NCBI GenBank assembly: GCA_028551475.1 | Contig: CM052356.1 | Location: 8,831,884-8,895,883, forward strand | DNA: 64,000 bases | Direction of reading: 5' to 3' | From: Casuarina equisetifolia | Taxonomy: Eukaryota > Streptophyta > Magnoliopsida > Fagales > Casuarinaceae | Shown here: positions 12,401-23,058 of the stretch, in pieces | Layout: each line of letters begins with the position of its first letter | How positions within the stretch are numbered: position 1 is the first letter of the stretch | Program-made: the position numbers and the translations under genes | Notes under the pieces: model-generated | What the model was told of the DNA's origin: nothing | Database searches by the model: none | Seen by the model: the letters and a program-made list of their open reading frames with translations, nothing else

Positions 12401-12818
12401 GTAAGACTATAAGCATCATGTTTAAACAGGTGTGATATCTTGTATTCCCACAGTATTACACAGACAGCTGAATGCTGCTATCTACAAACTGTGACCAGTT
12501 TCACATCATCATAAAATGTACCTTTAATCCAATCACGTTTTGCAACCAACGGAAACACGACTTGCTCTTTCCCATTTGACTAATTCTACTGTTCCATTCT
12601 TTTATCTTGTCTGTAATAACACTTGATTTGGGATGTCTTTTCCGATGCAGTACGGTGCTTCCAGAGGGGTGTATGGGACACCATTTTTCTATGTCAACGG
12701 GTTTTTGTTGTCTGACACTGGCACCACCATAGACTTCAACGGTTGGAAAAAGATCATTGACCCGCTGCTTGGAGGACGGAGAGGCAAGAGCCCGGACTCC
12801 CTGCATTTCTTCTTATGA
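9460..12818 (+). CDS. Secreted thioredoxin-superfamily (DsbA-like fold) protein, single-cysteine CPDS site
   Basis: Four exons by hand: 9460-9734, 11225-11327, 12239-12400 and 12651-12818. They join in frame to 235 codons with GT-AG introns of 1490, 911 and 250 bases. Residues 1-29 form a hydrophobic signal peptide ending near GSAQS. A DsbA-type thioredoxin fold follows: strand and active-site region IFIEAFYDPVCPDS (Cys61), a helical insert (exons 2-3) and the cis-proline loop YGTPFFYVNG in exon 4. The usual CXXC is replaced by CPDS, and Cys61 is the only cysteine in the mature protein. A dithiol oxidase or reductase role is therefore unlikely; thiol binding, monothiol exchange or a structural role is possible. 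It resembles the Arabidopsis thioredoxin-superfamily protein At1g20225, and its next-door neighbours (PPR, Alba) match too. Substrate and partner are unknown. Confidence 0.85.
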
Positions 12819-12927
12819 AGGATTTGACTTTGAGAGTTCTTGTTATGCTTTAGTGTGTACACGGAGTGGAGAGTCAGCACTTGCTGTTAGGCTGGGCCAG
12901 CAGTCTCTCACTGTCTCTTGTATATGC

Positions 12928-12933
12928 AATAAA
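12928..12933 (+). terminator. Likely poly(A) signal of the thioredoxin-fold gene
   Basis: A canonical AATAAA lies 110 bases after the stop codon, with a second AATAAA-like run a few bases on. Plant poly(A) sites are loose, so this is only the best candidate. Confidence 0.5.
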
Positions 12934-13585
12934 GGGTTTGTAATAAAAGTATTTTGGTACACGGTGTGTAAGAAAAGGAACGGGAGGAAACACATTCTTA
13001 AATCTTCTTTATAACGAAGATTTCTAATTGAAATTTAAATAATATAAGATATATATAGTCTTGCCGGTCATGGGTTCGAGTTTCCTTCCCTCCCAAATAT
13101 GCGTGAAAAAAAATAAAAAGAAAAGAAAAAGACACATACACGGTTTTTGGTTGTCAATAAGGGTTATGAGTTTTCTTTTCAAAAACAAGAACATTACTTT
13201 AATCAATTTTATTAATAACCAAATTTGGTGAGGCACAAAATTAGGATGTGGTTGAGCGTAAGTCCTAACTCTAACCCTAACCAAATTTGTAGGTTTTGTA
13301 CATAAGAGTTATTATCTCTTAAAAATTGACTAGTAAAGAAGGAATATGTTTTCCATTTTAAAAATAATTCTTACCGGAATATAAGACAATTTATACTCTT
13401 TTTAACATATTCTTATATTCATGGGTATTGATGTATTGAAACAAACAGATTAACGGAGGTCTTATAACAGATACTTGTAATCTTTCTGTTGGATTTTTTT
13501 GGCTATTTTAAGATTTTCATATTTTTGCTCTCATATTGTATCACTCGCCCTGGCCGAAGTTCCGCGGTTGCCTATACGAGAATTG
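12934..13585. other. Intergenic spacer
   Basis: AT-rich spacer between two genes on the same strand. It contains a B-box-like 'CATGGGTTCGAGT' near 13070 and a short telomere-like AACCCTAACC at about 13270. Neither is part of a recognisable tRNA, SINE or telomeric array. Confidence 0.5.
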
Positions 13586-13810
13586 AGCCTTGGCCCATTA
13601 CAAGAAGAGGTTGAGGCCGTAAGTTGTTTTGGGCTTAACAATCCAATGACAAAAAAAGTAAGAGAAACAAAGTCTCAACGACAAGATTAAAAAAAAAAAA
13701 GAATTTGTTGCACCGTATGAGGGTAAATGAAATAAAAAAAGAAAAGAACCGCTGCACCGGATGGAGATTGGGTTTAGGGCAATTTTAGTAAAGCCCCAAC
13801 TATATAATGA
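13586..13810 (+). promoter_or_regulatory. Promoter of the Alba gene: site II, telo-box-like and TATA elements
   Basis: Upstream of the Alba start codon lie TGGCCCATT at 13591 and GGGCTTAAC at 13631 (site II type GGCCCA / TGGGCT), GGTTTAGGG at 13771 (telo-box-like) and TATATAA at 13801. Site II plus telo-box is the usual arrangement in plant ribosomal-protein and other translation-related genes expressed in dividing cells. The transcription start is then expected near 13830. A GTAAGA at about 13911 could begin a 5' UTR intron; this is a guess. Confidence 0.5.
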
Positions 13811-14143
13811 GCGAAGTGGCTGTGGGTGCAAATTAGGGCGTAAAAGAAGAAACGAAGCCGTAGAAGAGGGCTCTTTTCTCTGTGGAGCAAACTTATCCTT
13901 ACGAACCACGGTAAGACCCGTTGCCAACGAAATCCTTGATTTCGGCTTTCGAAATTTCTAGCGTTGTTTCATTTCTTTTGTTACAAGGTAGCCTTTTCTT
14001 GTTTTGGCTCTTGCTGATTTTCTTCGGCCTATATGTGTTTTCCCTGTCATAGTTGTTGTGTTTCTCTGACGCCTGACTCTGGCTTGATTTTTTTTTTGGT
14101 TTTGTTTTTCTTTTCGGTTTTGAAAACCGTTTTTCCGGAGAAG

Positions 14144-17100
14144 ATGGATCGGTACCAGAGAGTGGAGAAGCCGAGAGCGGAGACGCCGATTGACGCAAAT
14201 GAGATTCGGATTACGAGCCAGGGCAGGATGCGCAACTATATCACCTATGCCATGAGCCTGCTGCAGGTATTTATTTTCCCCTGTTTTGGTTTCTCTTTGC
14301 ATGAGTGCGTTGTTGAAATATTTGTGAATGGTTTTTTGGTTCCGCAACATTCCTATGATTACTTGGATGCTTTGGCTGGATTTGTGCTTATTGTGAAATT
14401 TTTATTTGTTTGAGTTTGTTACTTATTCGATATCAGAAAATTTTGAAGTTGTTACGGTTGTGTTACATTGATGGGTCTGTGTTTGTAGTAGAGACTGGTT
14501 CGAATTTTAGTAACCGGTGAAACCAATTTTTAGAGGTTTTAAGGTGCACCAATGGTTGATTGAAACTTTAGGGTCTAATATGAACTTGATAATATGACTG
14601 CGGGGCGAGACTGGGTGAGGTTAAGATGGATGTGTTGAGTTTCTTGGAGGTGAGGTACTTAGCTTTCTCGTGTGTGTGCTACAGTGTGTGTTAGTAGTTC
14701 TGCAAGCATTTTGAATGGTCGGTTGGGGTCATGTTGCTAGGGCTTAGATTGGTTTAGGTATTTATCTTGATAGAATTAAGATAGTGGACAGTCCTCAGAA
14801 TTTGTCTTAGTTGATATCTTATATTCCTTTTCTTTTGTCCTTTTATGATATTTTTTAGGAGGAAAAAGGTTCGAATGAAATTGTATTCAAGGCAATGGGA
14901 AGAGCTATCAATAAGACAGTGACGATCGTGGAGCTAATAAAGGTTCTATTTGCCTTTCGTGTATTACTGCATCCAAAATGGCACATATTTGTATCTTGAT
15001 TGGTGAAATATAATCCATTGGTTGTTTTATTCATTTGCAGAGAAGAATTGTTGGTCTTCATCAGAATACTTCCATTGGATCCACTGACATAACTGATACT
15101 TGGGAGCCCCTTGAGGAAGGCCTCCTGCCGTAAGAGTAGCTTGAACCTTTTCTTAAGAACTGTTATAGATGGGATTTAGATTTTTATTTCATCTGTATTT
15201 TCGTTATTATTAATTTTGTGATTATTCCTGATTGTTGGAAAACTCTTTTTGCACAGATTGAAAACCACAAGGCACGTATCAATGATAACGATTACACTTT
15301 CCAAGAAGGAGCTTGATACATCCTCAGTTGGGTGAGTTTTTTAACATTGCCTTTAACTGCGTGATTCAAGGTAGATATGTCACTTTGGTGGGCGATATAT
15401 ATATATATATATTATATATATAAAGTTATGTTTGGATGTACTGATTGAAATTATATGCCTTCCAAACAATGTTATCCGCAACAAGGAAGAAAACATCTGG
15501 ATAATACTTTATTCAAAGAACTATTTGGATCGTTGTACCATGTTCTAAAAGTACATCCTAGGTTTGGTTATAAGAAAAAAGATGGGACCATTCAGGTTGC
15601 AAGTGGCAAGATTAGTAACCATGCAATGACCTCCCCGAGATTTTAGATTGCATCTGTTTTCTTCATAATTGACTTTAACAGGTATTTGGAATCAGCGGTT
15701 TTTTTCCTAGAAGATTTACATATGAGAGTTGTGAGGCATAGTTAAAGAAACGGCCATGTTATATGGTCTGTGATTGTTAAAGACAGCTGCCCTGCTTCAA
15801 ACCTGTAGGCTCGTATCTTGAATATTCTTTGTAGGTAACTTGAGAAACACATGACTACATCTTTCACTTTGTTCTGAGGGTGGGGGTTGGGACCATAAAA
15901 AGGAGGGAAAAGAGAAAGAAGAGGAAAGAAGAGGAGGGGAGGACTTGTTGGCTAGTTTTTGAAATTTGTTTTACAATGTGATTCAGTTCTTCTATATGTT
16001 TGAGTGATGATGTATGGGGTAAACTCCATAAGGTTGAGTGTACATCTACTATTGTCAGTTCTATGTTGTCATCAGTTGAAGGCTTTTTTTTTTTTTTTTG
16101 GATCTAGAAAATTTTTTCATTTACATTTTTGGGATTTATGGGTTGAGCTGGAAAGACATGCCGTAGAAAAAGGAAGTTGACCTTTCAGCTGAAAGTCTTT
16201 CTTGTCTTACCTACTTGCTAGGAAATTTAAGTGAGACTAAATGTATTTGATTAATTTCAGAGACTTTTATCAATTAATCACTTATAATTGATGGTGACCT
16301 AGGTACCAGCCCCCAATACCAGCAGAGCAGGTGAAGGCTTCCACGGAATTTGATTATGAAGGAGGTAGTTCTACATCGCTTTCTAATTTATTTCCTGGAA
16401 TTCTTAATAATGAATTTTCTAATTGTTTTTTATACTGCAGAGGGTTCACCTAATGGTCGAGGTTGGGGGCGTGGAGGCAGAGGAAGGGCCAAGGCTAGAG
16501 GTGTGTTCCATTTGTGATCTCTTTTCACCATGATCATTTTTGCTGATATGGATGTAACTTTTATTACAGGCAATGGTTTCATAGGTGCTGATTACGAGGA
16601 TGGTGGTTGGGACCGTGGTCGGGGCAACCCTAGGGGTAGGGGTCGTGGAAGAGGGCGTAGTTTCCGAGGCCGTGGACGAGGATGGTACAATGGGCCTCAG
16701 GTTGATATGCAACAAGATGCAGGATATAACCGAGAAGCACCTGTTCAAGGCCGTGGTATCTACTTATTTATTTAACACCTTGGATATAACTTGAGAATTG
16801 TCTGGTACGGTCATGAAAAATGACCTTCAAAACTTCACGCCTTAAACTTGAAATTGATATCTAAGATTTTCCGTTGGCAGTTAAAACGAAAATGAGGATG
16901 CAAATTGCATCCGTTCATCATCCTTATGTTTCAGCCACTAGTCAAACATTGTACAAAATTGTTTAGATTCTTGGAGTCTTTTCAGATGGTGATATGGCAA
17001 ACTAGAATTTCCTTTCAATCTGATATTGAAAATTAAAACTGACTTGATTCTATTGGAATCATTATTTTCAAGCTAAAGGCTATTCTGTAATTTTTACCAG

Positions 17101-17283
17101 ATGGAATTATGATATCATTGACATCTACATTGAACTCTTGTCTGTCTATTTATGTGGAAAGCTTGTTCATTTTGTTGATTGTGATTAACCTGCTCTGTTG
17201 CAGGTCGTGGCCGTGGGAGGGGGGGTAATCGTGGAAGGGGCCGTGGCTTTAGATCTAATGGGCCGATCCAGGCAGCTGCATAA
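14144..17283 (+). CDS. Alba-domain RNA/DNA-binding protein with C-terminal RGG repeats
   Basis: Eight exons by hand: 14144-14266, 14859-14942, 15041-15129, 15257-15331, 16303-16364, 16441-16500, 16570-16755 and 17204-17283, giving 252 codons in frame. Residues about 18-110 are the Alba fold (IRITSQGRMRNYITYAMSLL, FKAMGRAINKTVTIVELIKR, HVSMITITLSK). This is followed by a short YQPPIPAEQ linker and a Gly/Arg-rich tail of RGRGRG and RGRGRG-like boxes (exons 6-8) with two internal acidic/aromatic breaks. The long RGG-tailed plant Alba class binds RNA in cytoplasm, nucleus and stress or processing granules. R-loop and translational roles are known for relatives. It matches Arabidopsis At1g20220 in layout. 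The RGG tail is spread over several exons, so alternative splicing could change its length. Confidence 0.92.
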
Positions 17284-18780
17284 GGCGCATTGAGTGGGCA
17301 TCCGTGGGTAGTGCAACGGTTCACAAGAGATGGATGCCTTTTCCTATGAGTGTTAATCTTTTACTAGTTCCTTTTATTGGGTCCCAGACTAGTATTAAGT
17401 TTAGGACGTATTAATATGTTAGTGCTGTAGACTAATAGTTTGGGTTTGCTGCCATGTGAGGCTAACCTCTTTTTTTCATTAGACTTAGGTGAGGTGGCTG
17501 AAAAGTTGTAATTTTTTTTGACTGAGTAGCGCATTCTTTAATTTTTGTTTGGAGAGTTTTTTTTTTTTTTTTTGTGTCTAAGTGTATGACTTCTCTTTAT
17601 GTTATGATAGCATGGTGGTTAATATTGTTGTCTCCGAACGAGGATGGCGTGCATTTGTACCGTATGCTCGGAAGGTGTGGTCGGGATGTTTATTTTACGA
17701 CCAATTTAACTGGCCTAATCGCTTCGGTAAAATCAGGTCTTAATCAAAGTGATTGCTCTGCACGGCTGCTAACGGAAAGCTAGAGCCAACACTCTGGAAA
17801 ATATTGAGGCTCAGTATTAATGGACGATGATGGCCGAAGATGGAAGGGGAATAAAATGGATGTGGAGGAAAGCCGAAGAAGTTTGGCTGGAATGTAGGAG
17901 TGTGATGATGCAAGGTTAACCAAGATCATTGGGATTAAAAGTTAAATTCGTTGCATTACAGCTAATGTTAAACTTCCTCTTGTTTTCAGCCATGGGGACT
18001 GATATCTTCTTTCAAATGGTGGTCCATTCTTAGCGTACGCCTCACTGAATTTATTTGCGTTTGCCCTCCAAGTTTTTGGTGGGACTGAATTGGGGACCAT
18101 TTTTCTTTGAAGGTCCAAGTGAAGTGACAGGTAACGGAGCTGTGGAATAATTGCCTAGTTGGCCTTCCTCTATCCAAAGACAATATGAGTTCCCGGGTTT
18201 TACGTGGGACGTACCGGGTTAACGTAACTTTTTGAAACAAGATTGGGCGAAAAAGATGGGGCTTAGTTGTGGAGTTCATGGTGCAAGTGCTGAATAGTAA
18301 CAACCTTTTAATTCGTAGGAAGTTGGAATTAATGTTGCAAGGGGTCTAGAAAAGGATAGATTTCTTCTTTTTTCCATTAAAAGAATTTGAGGCAGTGCTT
18401 AATGTTCAATAGAATAACATGCTAGGACTCATCAAGTGGGAAATCTCTAGACTCCATATGTTGTTTTGGATTCAAGGATGAAGGGTAGAATTATACAGTT
18501 CATAAACATCGCATGACAAAATAATGAAGGAATTGAAGTCAAAGAAGGAAATCACGAAGGAGAATCAAAGGATTATGATGAGGCTTCAACTCTTGCTTGA
18601 GGGGACACGTTAGTAGGTGAAGTTTTTGACTTGTCACTAGGGATCAATGAAGGACATGGCACCACATATCACATTAACTTAGAGGAACAGTGTATTGAAG
18701 AAATATGTGAACAATTAAGAGAAGTGTTGAGGACTTCCTCCATTTTGCTTCTGGGATCTGAGATCTTAGAGACGGAGAAG
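17284..18780. other. 3' flank of the Alba gene and unassigned sequence
   Basis: The first 300 bases probably hold the Alba 3' UTR. From about 17900 to 18780 the sequence is mixed in composition, with interrupted frames on both strands (for example a 105-codon minus frame at 17986-18303), and no domain I recognise. It leads directly into the receptor-kinase pseudogene and may have come with it. Confidence 0.4.
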
Positions 18781-19560
18781 ATGAAAGCAATGAAGCTGGT
18801 ACCTCTGTTTCTGGCTTTTGTTCTGTTTATGGCTTCTGGATCCTATGCCGCATTCACTCTTGTTGACAATTATTTAATTGCTTGCGGTTCTTCAAAAAAT
18901 ATCACCTTCCAAGGTTGAACTTTCGTTCCCGATTTCGACCATCCTACGCTTGACCTAAAAAGCGGCAATTCTAGTGTTGCCAGTTCCAATTCCTGTATTC
19001 CATCCCCCATCTATAGCTCTGCTCGAATTTTCTTGGGCATGGGTTCTTATAAGTTCACAATCCGGCAAAAAGGCTGGCACTGGGTTTGTCTTTACTTTTC
19101 CTCTCTTCTAAAGGCGGGGCAAGACTTGAACTCTGCCACAATGTCCATAGTCACCGATAGCTTTGTGCTCTTGAGCAACTTCACAATCAAGAACTACAAG
19201 AGTTCTTATATGTTTAAGGAATATGCAATCAATATGACTTCAAAAACCTTTACTCTCACTTTCATTCCTTCAAACAATTCAGTTGCGTTTATAAATGCTA
19301 TTGAGGTTGTCTCTATACCAGATGAGGTGCTCCTTAACCAGGCATTGGCTCTAAACCCATCTTCTCCTGTTAGTGGTCTATCTGAACTTGCCCTTGAAAC
19401 TATCTACCGCAAAATATGGGGGGTCCTTTGGTCATTGCTCAAAATGATACCCTTGGAAGAACTTGGGAGAATGATGTAAAGTATCTCCATATGAATAGTT
19501 CTGCGGTGAACGTGTCAGTCAGCGCTGGAAATATAAAAGGATTAAACGTGGTTTTAGCAT
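18781..19560 (+). pseudogene. Truncated THESEUS1-like (CrRLK1L) malectin-domain receptor kinase pseudogene
   Basis: The translation starts with a signal peptide (MKAMKLVPLFLAFVLFMAS), then FTLVDNYLIACGSSKNITFQ, closely resembling the start of the extracellular malectin-like domain of THESEUS1-type receptor kinases. An in-frame TGA at 18916-18918 interrupts it. The same frame then continues (FVPDFDHPTLDLKSGNSSV, IVTDSFVLLSNF, TLTFIPSNNSVAFINAIEVV, LNQALALNP). At about 19413, near a run of six G, the reading frame shifts and continues as NMGGPLVIAQNDTLGRTWEN. Homology stops at about 19555. About 260 residues are covered, so the second half of the ectodomain, the transmembrane segment and the whole kinase domain are missing. 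The family senses cell-wall integrity and RALF peptides at the plasma membrane. This copy cannot make such a receptor; a short secreted ectodomain piece is the most it could encode. Confidence 0.85.
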
Positions 19561-20772
19561 AATAGGATAAATTAGAACTCTAAAAAATAAAAATAAAGAA
19601 TCTCTAAAGAAAAGAAACACTTGCACATAACCCCTATCCTTTTTACTTCCCAAATTTTATTGTGAATTTGAGTTTCCATGGCCCTTAAACAAGATTTGTT
19701 CATGTCGGTTTTAATTTGGGTATTCTGTATACATTGTTATCATTGAAGTTCATGGTGTAAGGTTTTATGGCTAACTAAGAAGTGGGGGTTGAATTGGTTT
19801 TTATGGTTTTACCTATATTTTTCTGTTCTTCTAGGTTTCATGTAAGATTGTCATTCAACACAGATAAATCAAAGCATATAATCAAAGAGATAAGACAAGA
19901 TAAGAGAACACAAAGGTTTATATGGTGGGTTGGCGCTTTTCACCTACTTATATCCTTTTCTCCTTTAACTCAATAAGTTGAAGTCTACTTTACTCCAAGC
20001 TAGAAGAAATCCTTTCCTATATACTTTATAACTCTTCAACAAGGAGTCACTTGTTCCACGATTACAAAGCTTAGGTTGAATCAATGTCAATACATCAAGC
20101 AAATCCTCAAATATATAATGTGTGTGAGGAATAATGCTTTTCAAGGAGCTAATTGAAGATATGTAAATTCAATTCAAGCTCTACTCACGAAACCCCTAAA
20201 TTTTCTCAAAGCTAGGGTTTCGGATTTACAAAGATCTTTATGTGTAAATAATATTTTGAAGTAATATTATACATAGAAAGATCAATCTAACATTAGATAT
20301 TCATAAGATTATAGATTTGAAGGAATATCACCGAAGATTCTTGCTTTTACCAAGGATTGAAGAGCATGGTAGTATGAGTACAAGATTTTCACAAAGCTTT
20401 AATCTCTTTCAAGGAAATCAGTAATATATCATGTAAAAGCCTCAAACATCCACCAGAACCTCCTTATATAGCAGACTATCGAATCTTGAGCTTCTTAGGG
20501 TTTTGGTTCAAACCTATTTGAGATTTTCTCGTTAAAACTTGATGGAAGAGACATGATATAGCTGTAGAGGCAACGATTATTGTAGCAGAGGACTGTTTTG
20601 ACACATCTATCACCTCACTCTTCTTCCCGTTGGAGAATCGACAGTCAAGAAAGAAAGAGGAGGACTGACTTCGTGCGAAGATAGGGCTTAGGGCTCATTT
20701 TGCTTGACTTAAGAGAATGGTCTCTTATCAAAGTGAAACGACTGTGTTTCACTTAAGTGAAGTCAGCTCTGG
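19561..20772. other. LTR-like non-coding sequence
   Basis: Long AT-rich sequence without coding frames. Stretches such as 'AGAGAACACAAAGGTTTATATGG' split near 19900 resemble the transcribed LTR regions of large plant retroelements. I could not find a TG...CA pair of ends or a second copy, so this is only a suspicion. Confidence 0.3.
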
Positions 20773-20832
20773 CTGAGCTTTGTGGGCCTACTGTGGACTG
20801 AGCTTTGCGGGCCTACTTGCGGACTGAGCTTA
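20773..20832 (+). repeat. 25-26 bp tandem repeat, about 2.3 copies
   Basis: CTGAGCTTTGTGGGCCTACT recurs at 20773, 20798 (with C for T at one site) and begins again at 20824. Spacing is 25 and 26 bases. It sits immediately before the 15-bp array. Confidence 0.8.
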
Positions 20833-20849
20833 GACTCGGCTTGCTTTAT

Positions 20850-20970
20850 AACAATCCAACAAGTAACAATCCAATGAGTAATGATCCAATAAGTAATCGG
20901 TCTAGCAAGTAATGATCCAACAAGTAATGATCCAATAAGTAACAATCCAACAAGTAAAGATCTAGCAAAT
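20850..20970 (+). repeat. 15-bp minisatellite, eight units
   Basis: Units at 20850, 20865, 20880, 20895 (16 bases), 20911, 20926, 20941 and 20956, with consensus AATGATCCAACAAGT. Variation alternates between AATGAT and AACAAT starts and between CAACAAGT and CAATAAGT ends. Because 15 is a multiple of three, the minus strand shows an artificial repetitive open frame (20763-20945) of no likely meaning. Confidence 0.92.
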
Positions 20971-22839
20971 AAAGATTAATTTGGCTTGGACCATCTAGTG
21001 AATAGCTTGTTTTATTTTTGCATTAAGCTTATAGAAACAAGTAATAGGACTTTATCCTTCACAAGTACCTATAAGCACACAATCACCAAATATCATTTTT
21101 CTTTAATATAAGCACTTATATTTTTGCTCATTAAATCACATAAAAATATTTATCTAAACTTTATATGTGATGTTTAATAATAGAATGTAGGAAATAGACT
21201 ACTTTATAATATCATTAGTTGATATTATAATTTGCACACCTTTTACTTCCTTTGGTATTCAATGTATGCACACAAAGATGTTATCTTACATTTATAAATA
21301 AAATTTTTCTCAACAAAACACATCAACACATGATTTTCAACACATGGAAAACTTTCTTTAACAGCCACAACACGTTAGAGACCTTCATTTTTCAATTGAT
21401 TGAAAAGGGACACACAACAAAGGTCACCACATAACAAAGAAAGTGGAAGAATGGGCCTTCGACAAATTAACCAATGACGAGCACATAGTAAAACTAAACA
21501 ACCATTTTGCAAGCAACAACAGGAGGATGGCATCTCTCAGACACAAAATCTTATTAGACGAGACAAGGACTACATCACTTCTGCAACTTTGTTTCGCCAC
21601 AAATTTACACTTCTTCTTGTTATTTTAGCATATTGTTTTTTACTATATATGTTCATTTCTTTCCTTTAAAATTGACCGTTGCTTATGCCATCACAATGCT
21701 TGCACCCTTGTGACGTAATATATTGTAACTAATTCTCCGTTGTCATTTGTTATGCTATATAACTTGGGGTTTAGTAATTTTTTTTTTTTCAACTTTCAAG
21801 GTGTGATTGTTTATGTTAATATTCAACCATGCTACACCTTGTTTAAAGAATGTTCTTACTTTTTTTTTTTTCGCTCTTCTTCTTTTATGTAGGCCAAAGA
21901 TGGTTTTGTCTTAACAAAACCCTTTTTACACTTGATATCAATGGACGACATACAAAGATGACAAGACTGAATGTGGTGAGATTGTTGATGATAAACACAT
22001 TTAGAAAATTAAAGTACTATTTATTTGTAAAGAATACACAGCAAAAGGCAATTGTTAAACCATCTTTTGATGTTGTAGGATTATGAAATGCTAGTTTTTG
22101 TTCTTTTCTTAAGGACAACATGATGGTGCATTAGCTGATTGTAGCCAGTTGATCTTTGTTCTCACATTTTTTGCTTGTTAATTTTAATTTTAATTTTTTT
22201 TGTAGTTTGGAATAATGCCTATGGTATGGCTTCGACATGATGAAGCCTTTTCTTGACATAGTTGATCAAGAAACAAAAATGTCCCTTAAAATGATTTCTC
22301 TCTTTGAACTTTGTATTTCACGTTGACTGATAAAAAGTATTGACACCATAAATAAGATTAAAAAAATAGAATGCACCAATGAAATATTGACTTATCATTG
22401 AGAGAATGTAAATCCCAACAAAATCATACTAACCCTAGTTGTTCCATTAATGGAACAAACACTCTAGCAAACTAGGTCTACAAAGATCAAAGTAATAGCT
22501 AATAAAATCCATGTAGAACTACAATTTCAAAACCAAATCATTACATGGTTTCAAAACCAACCTAGAGAGTATTCTTCTTGCCTCTAACTTATCCTCTTGT
22601 TCTACTACATTCATAGGAAAAATCTAATCCACTTCCACTTTCGTTAGATTGCAGACATTTCCTAAGATTTGATTCCAAATGGATAGGATGAACCAAAATC
22701 ACATTTAAATTTCAACATAATAATCAACAAAACCCAGATAAAAAATACCTTCTTGGGAGAGATTGAAATGGACAATTGGGAAAATCAAATGACAAAAATG
22801 ATGAAAGATACCTTTTTGGAACAAATTTCAGATTCCTTC
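20971..22839. other. AT-rich intergenic or repeat-derived sequence
   Basis: Contains several 60-78 codon frames (for example 21443-21628 and 21850-22086) without recognisable domains. From about 22440 the sequence may be flanking DNA of the copia insertion that follows. Nothing here supports a gene. Confidence 0.45.
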
Positions 22840-23058
22840 TCTTAAGTGATCTTGGAGTTAGATTGAGGAGAAATGGTGAAACTCCTTGTATAAAATGTGT
22901 GTTTCTTGTACATTCGAACCAACACTCTCAATGTGGAGCATGAGCACTTATATAACTAGGGAAAGAATAGGTTTACAAGCTTATAGGCCAATGAGTGGGC
23001 CAATCTAACTGTGGACTCCTAACTAATAACCCAACACAATTTATTTTCATTTTCAACA
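22840..23058 (-). repeat. 3' LTR of the copia element
   Basis: 219 bases, starting TGTTGAAAATGAAAATA on the minus strand and aligning end to end with 27819-28039. By hand I count roughly 25-30 differences between the two LTRs, so the insertion is not recent. Confidence 0.88.

Noticed and set aside
13060-13090. B-box-like CATGGGTTCGAGT that could mark a tRNA or SINE
   Set aside because: No A box at the right distance and no cloverleaf can be drawn; it is probably chance or an old SINE scrap.
13264-13280. Telomere-like CTAACCCTAACC
   Set aside because: Only about two units; not an interstitial telomere array.
20763-20945. Repetitive open frame on the minus strand (WIITHWIVT-type)
   Set aside because: It is the 15-bp minisatellite read in frame, with no evidence of translation.
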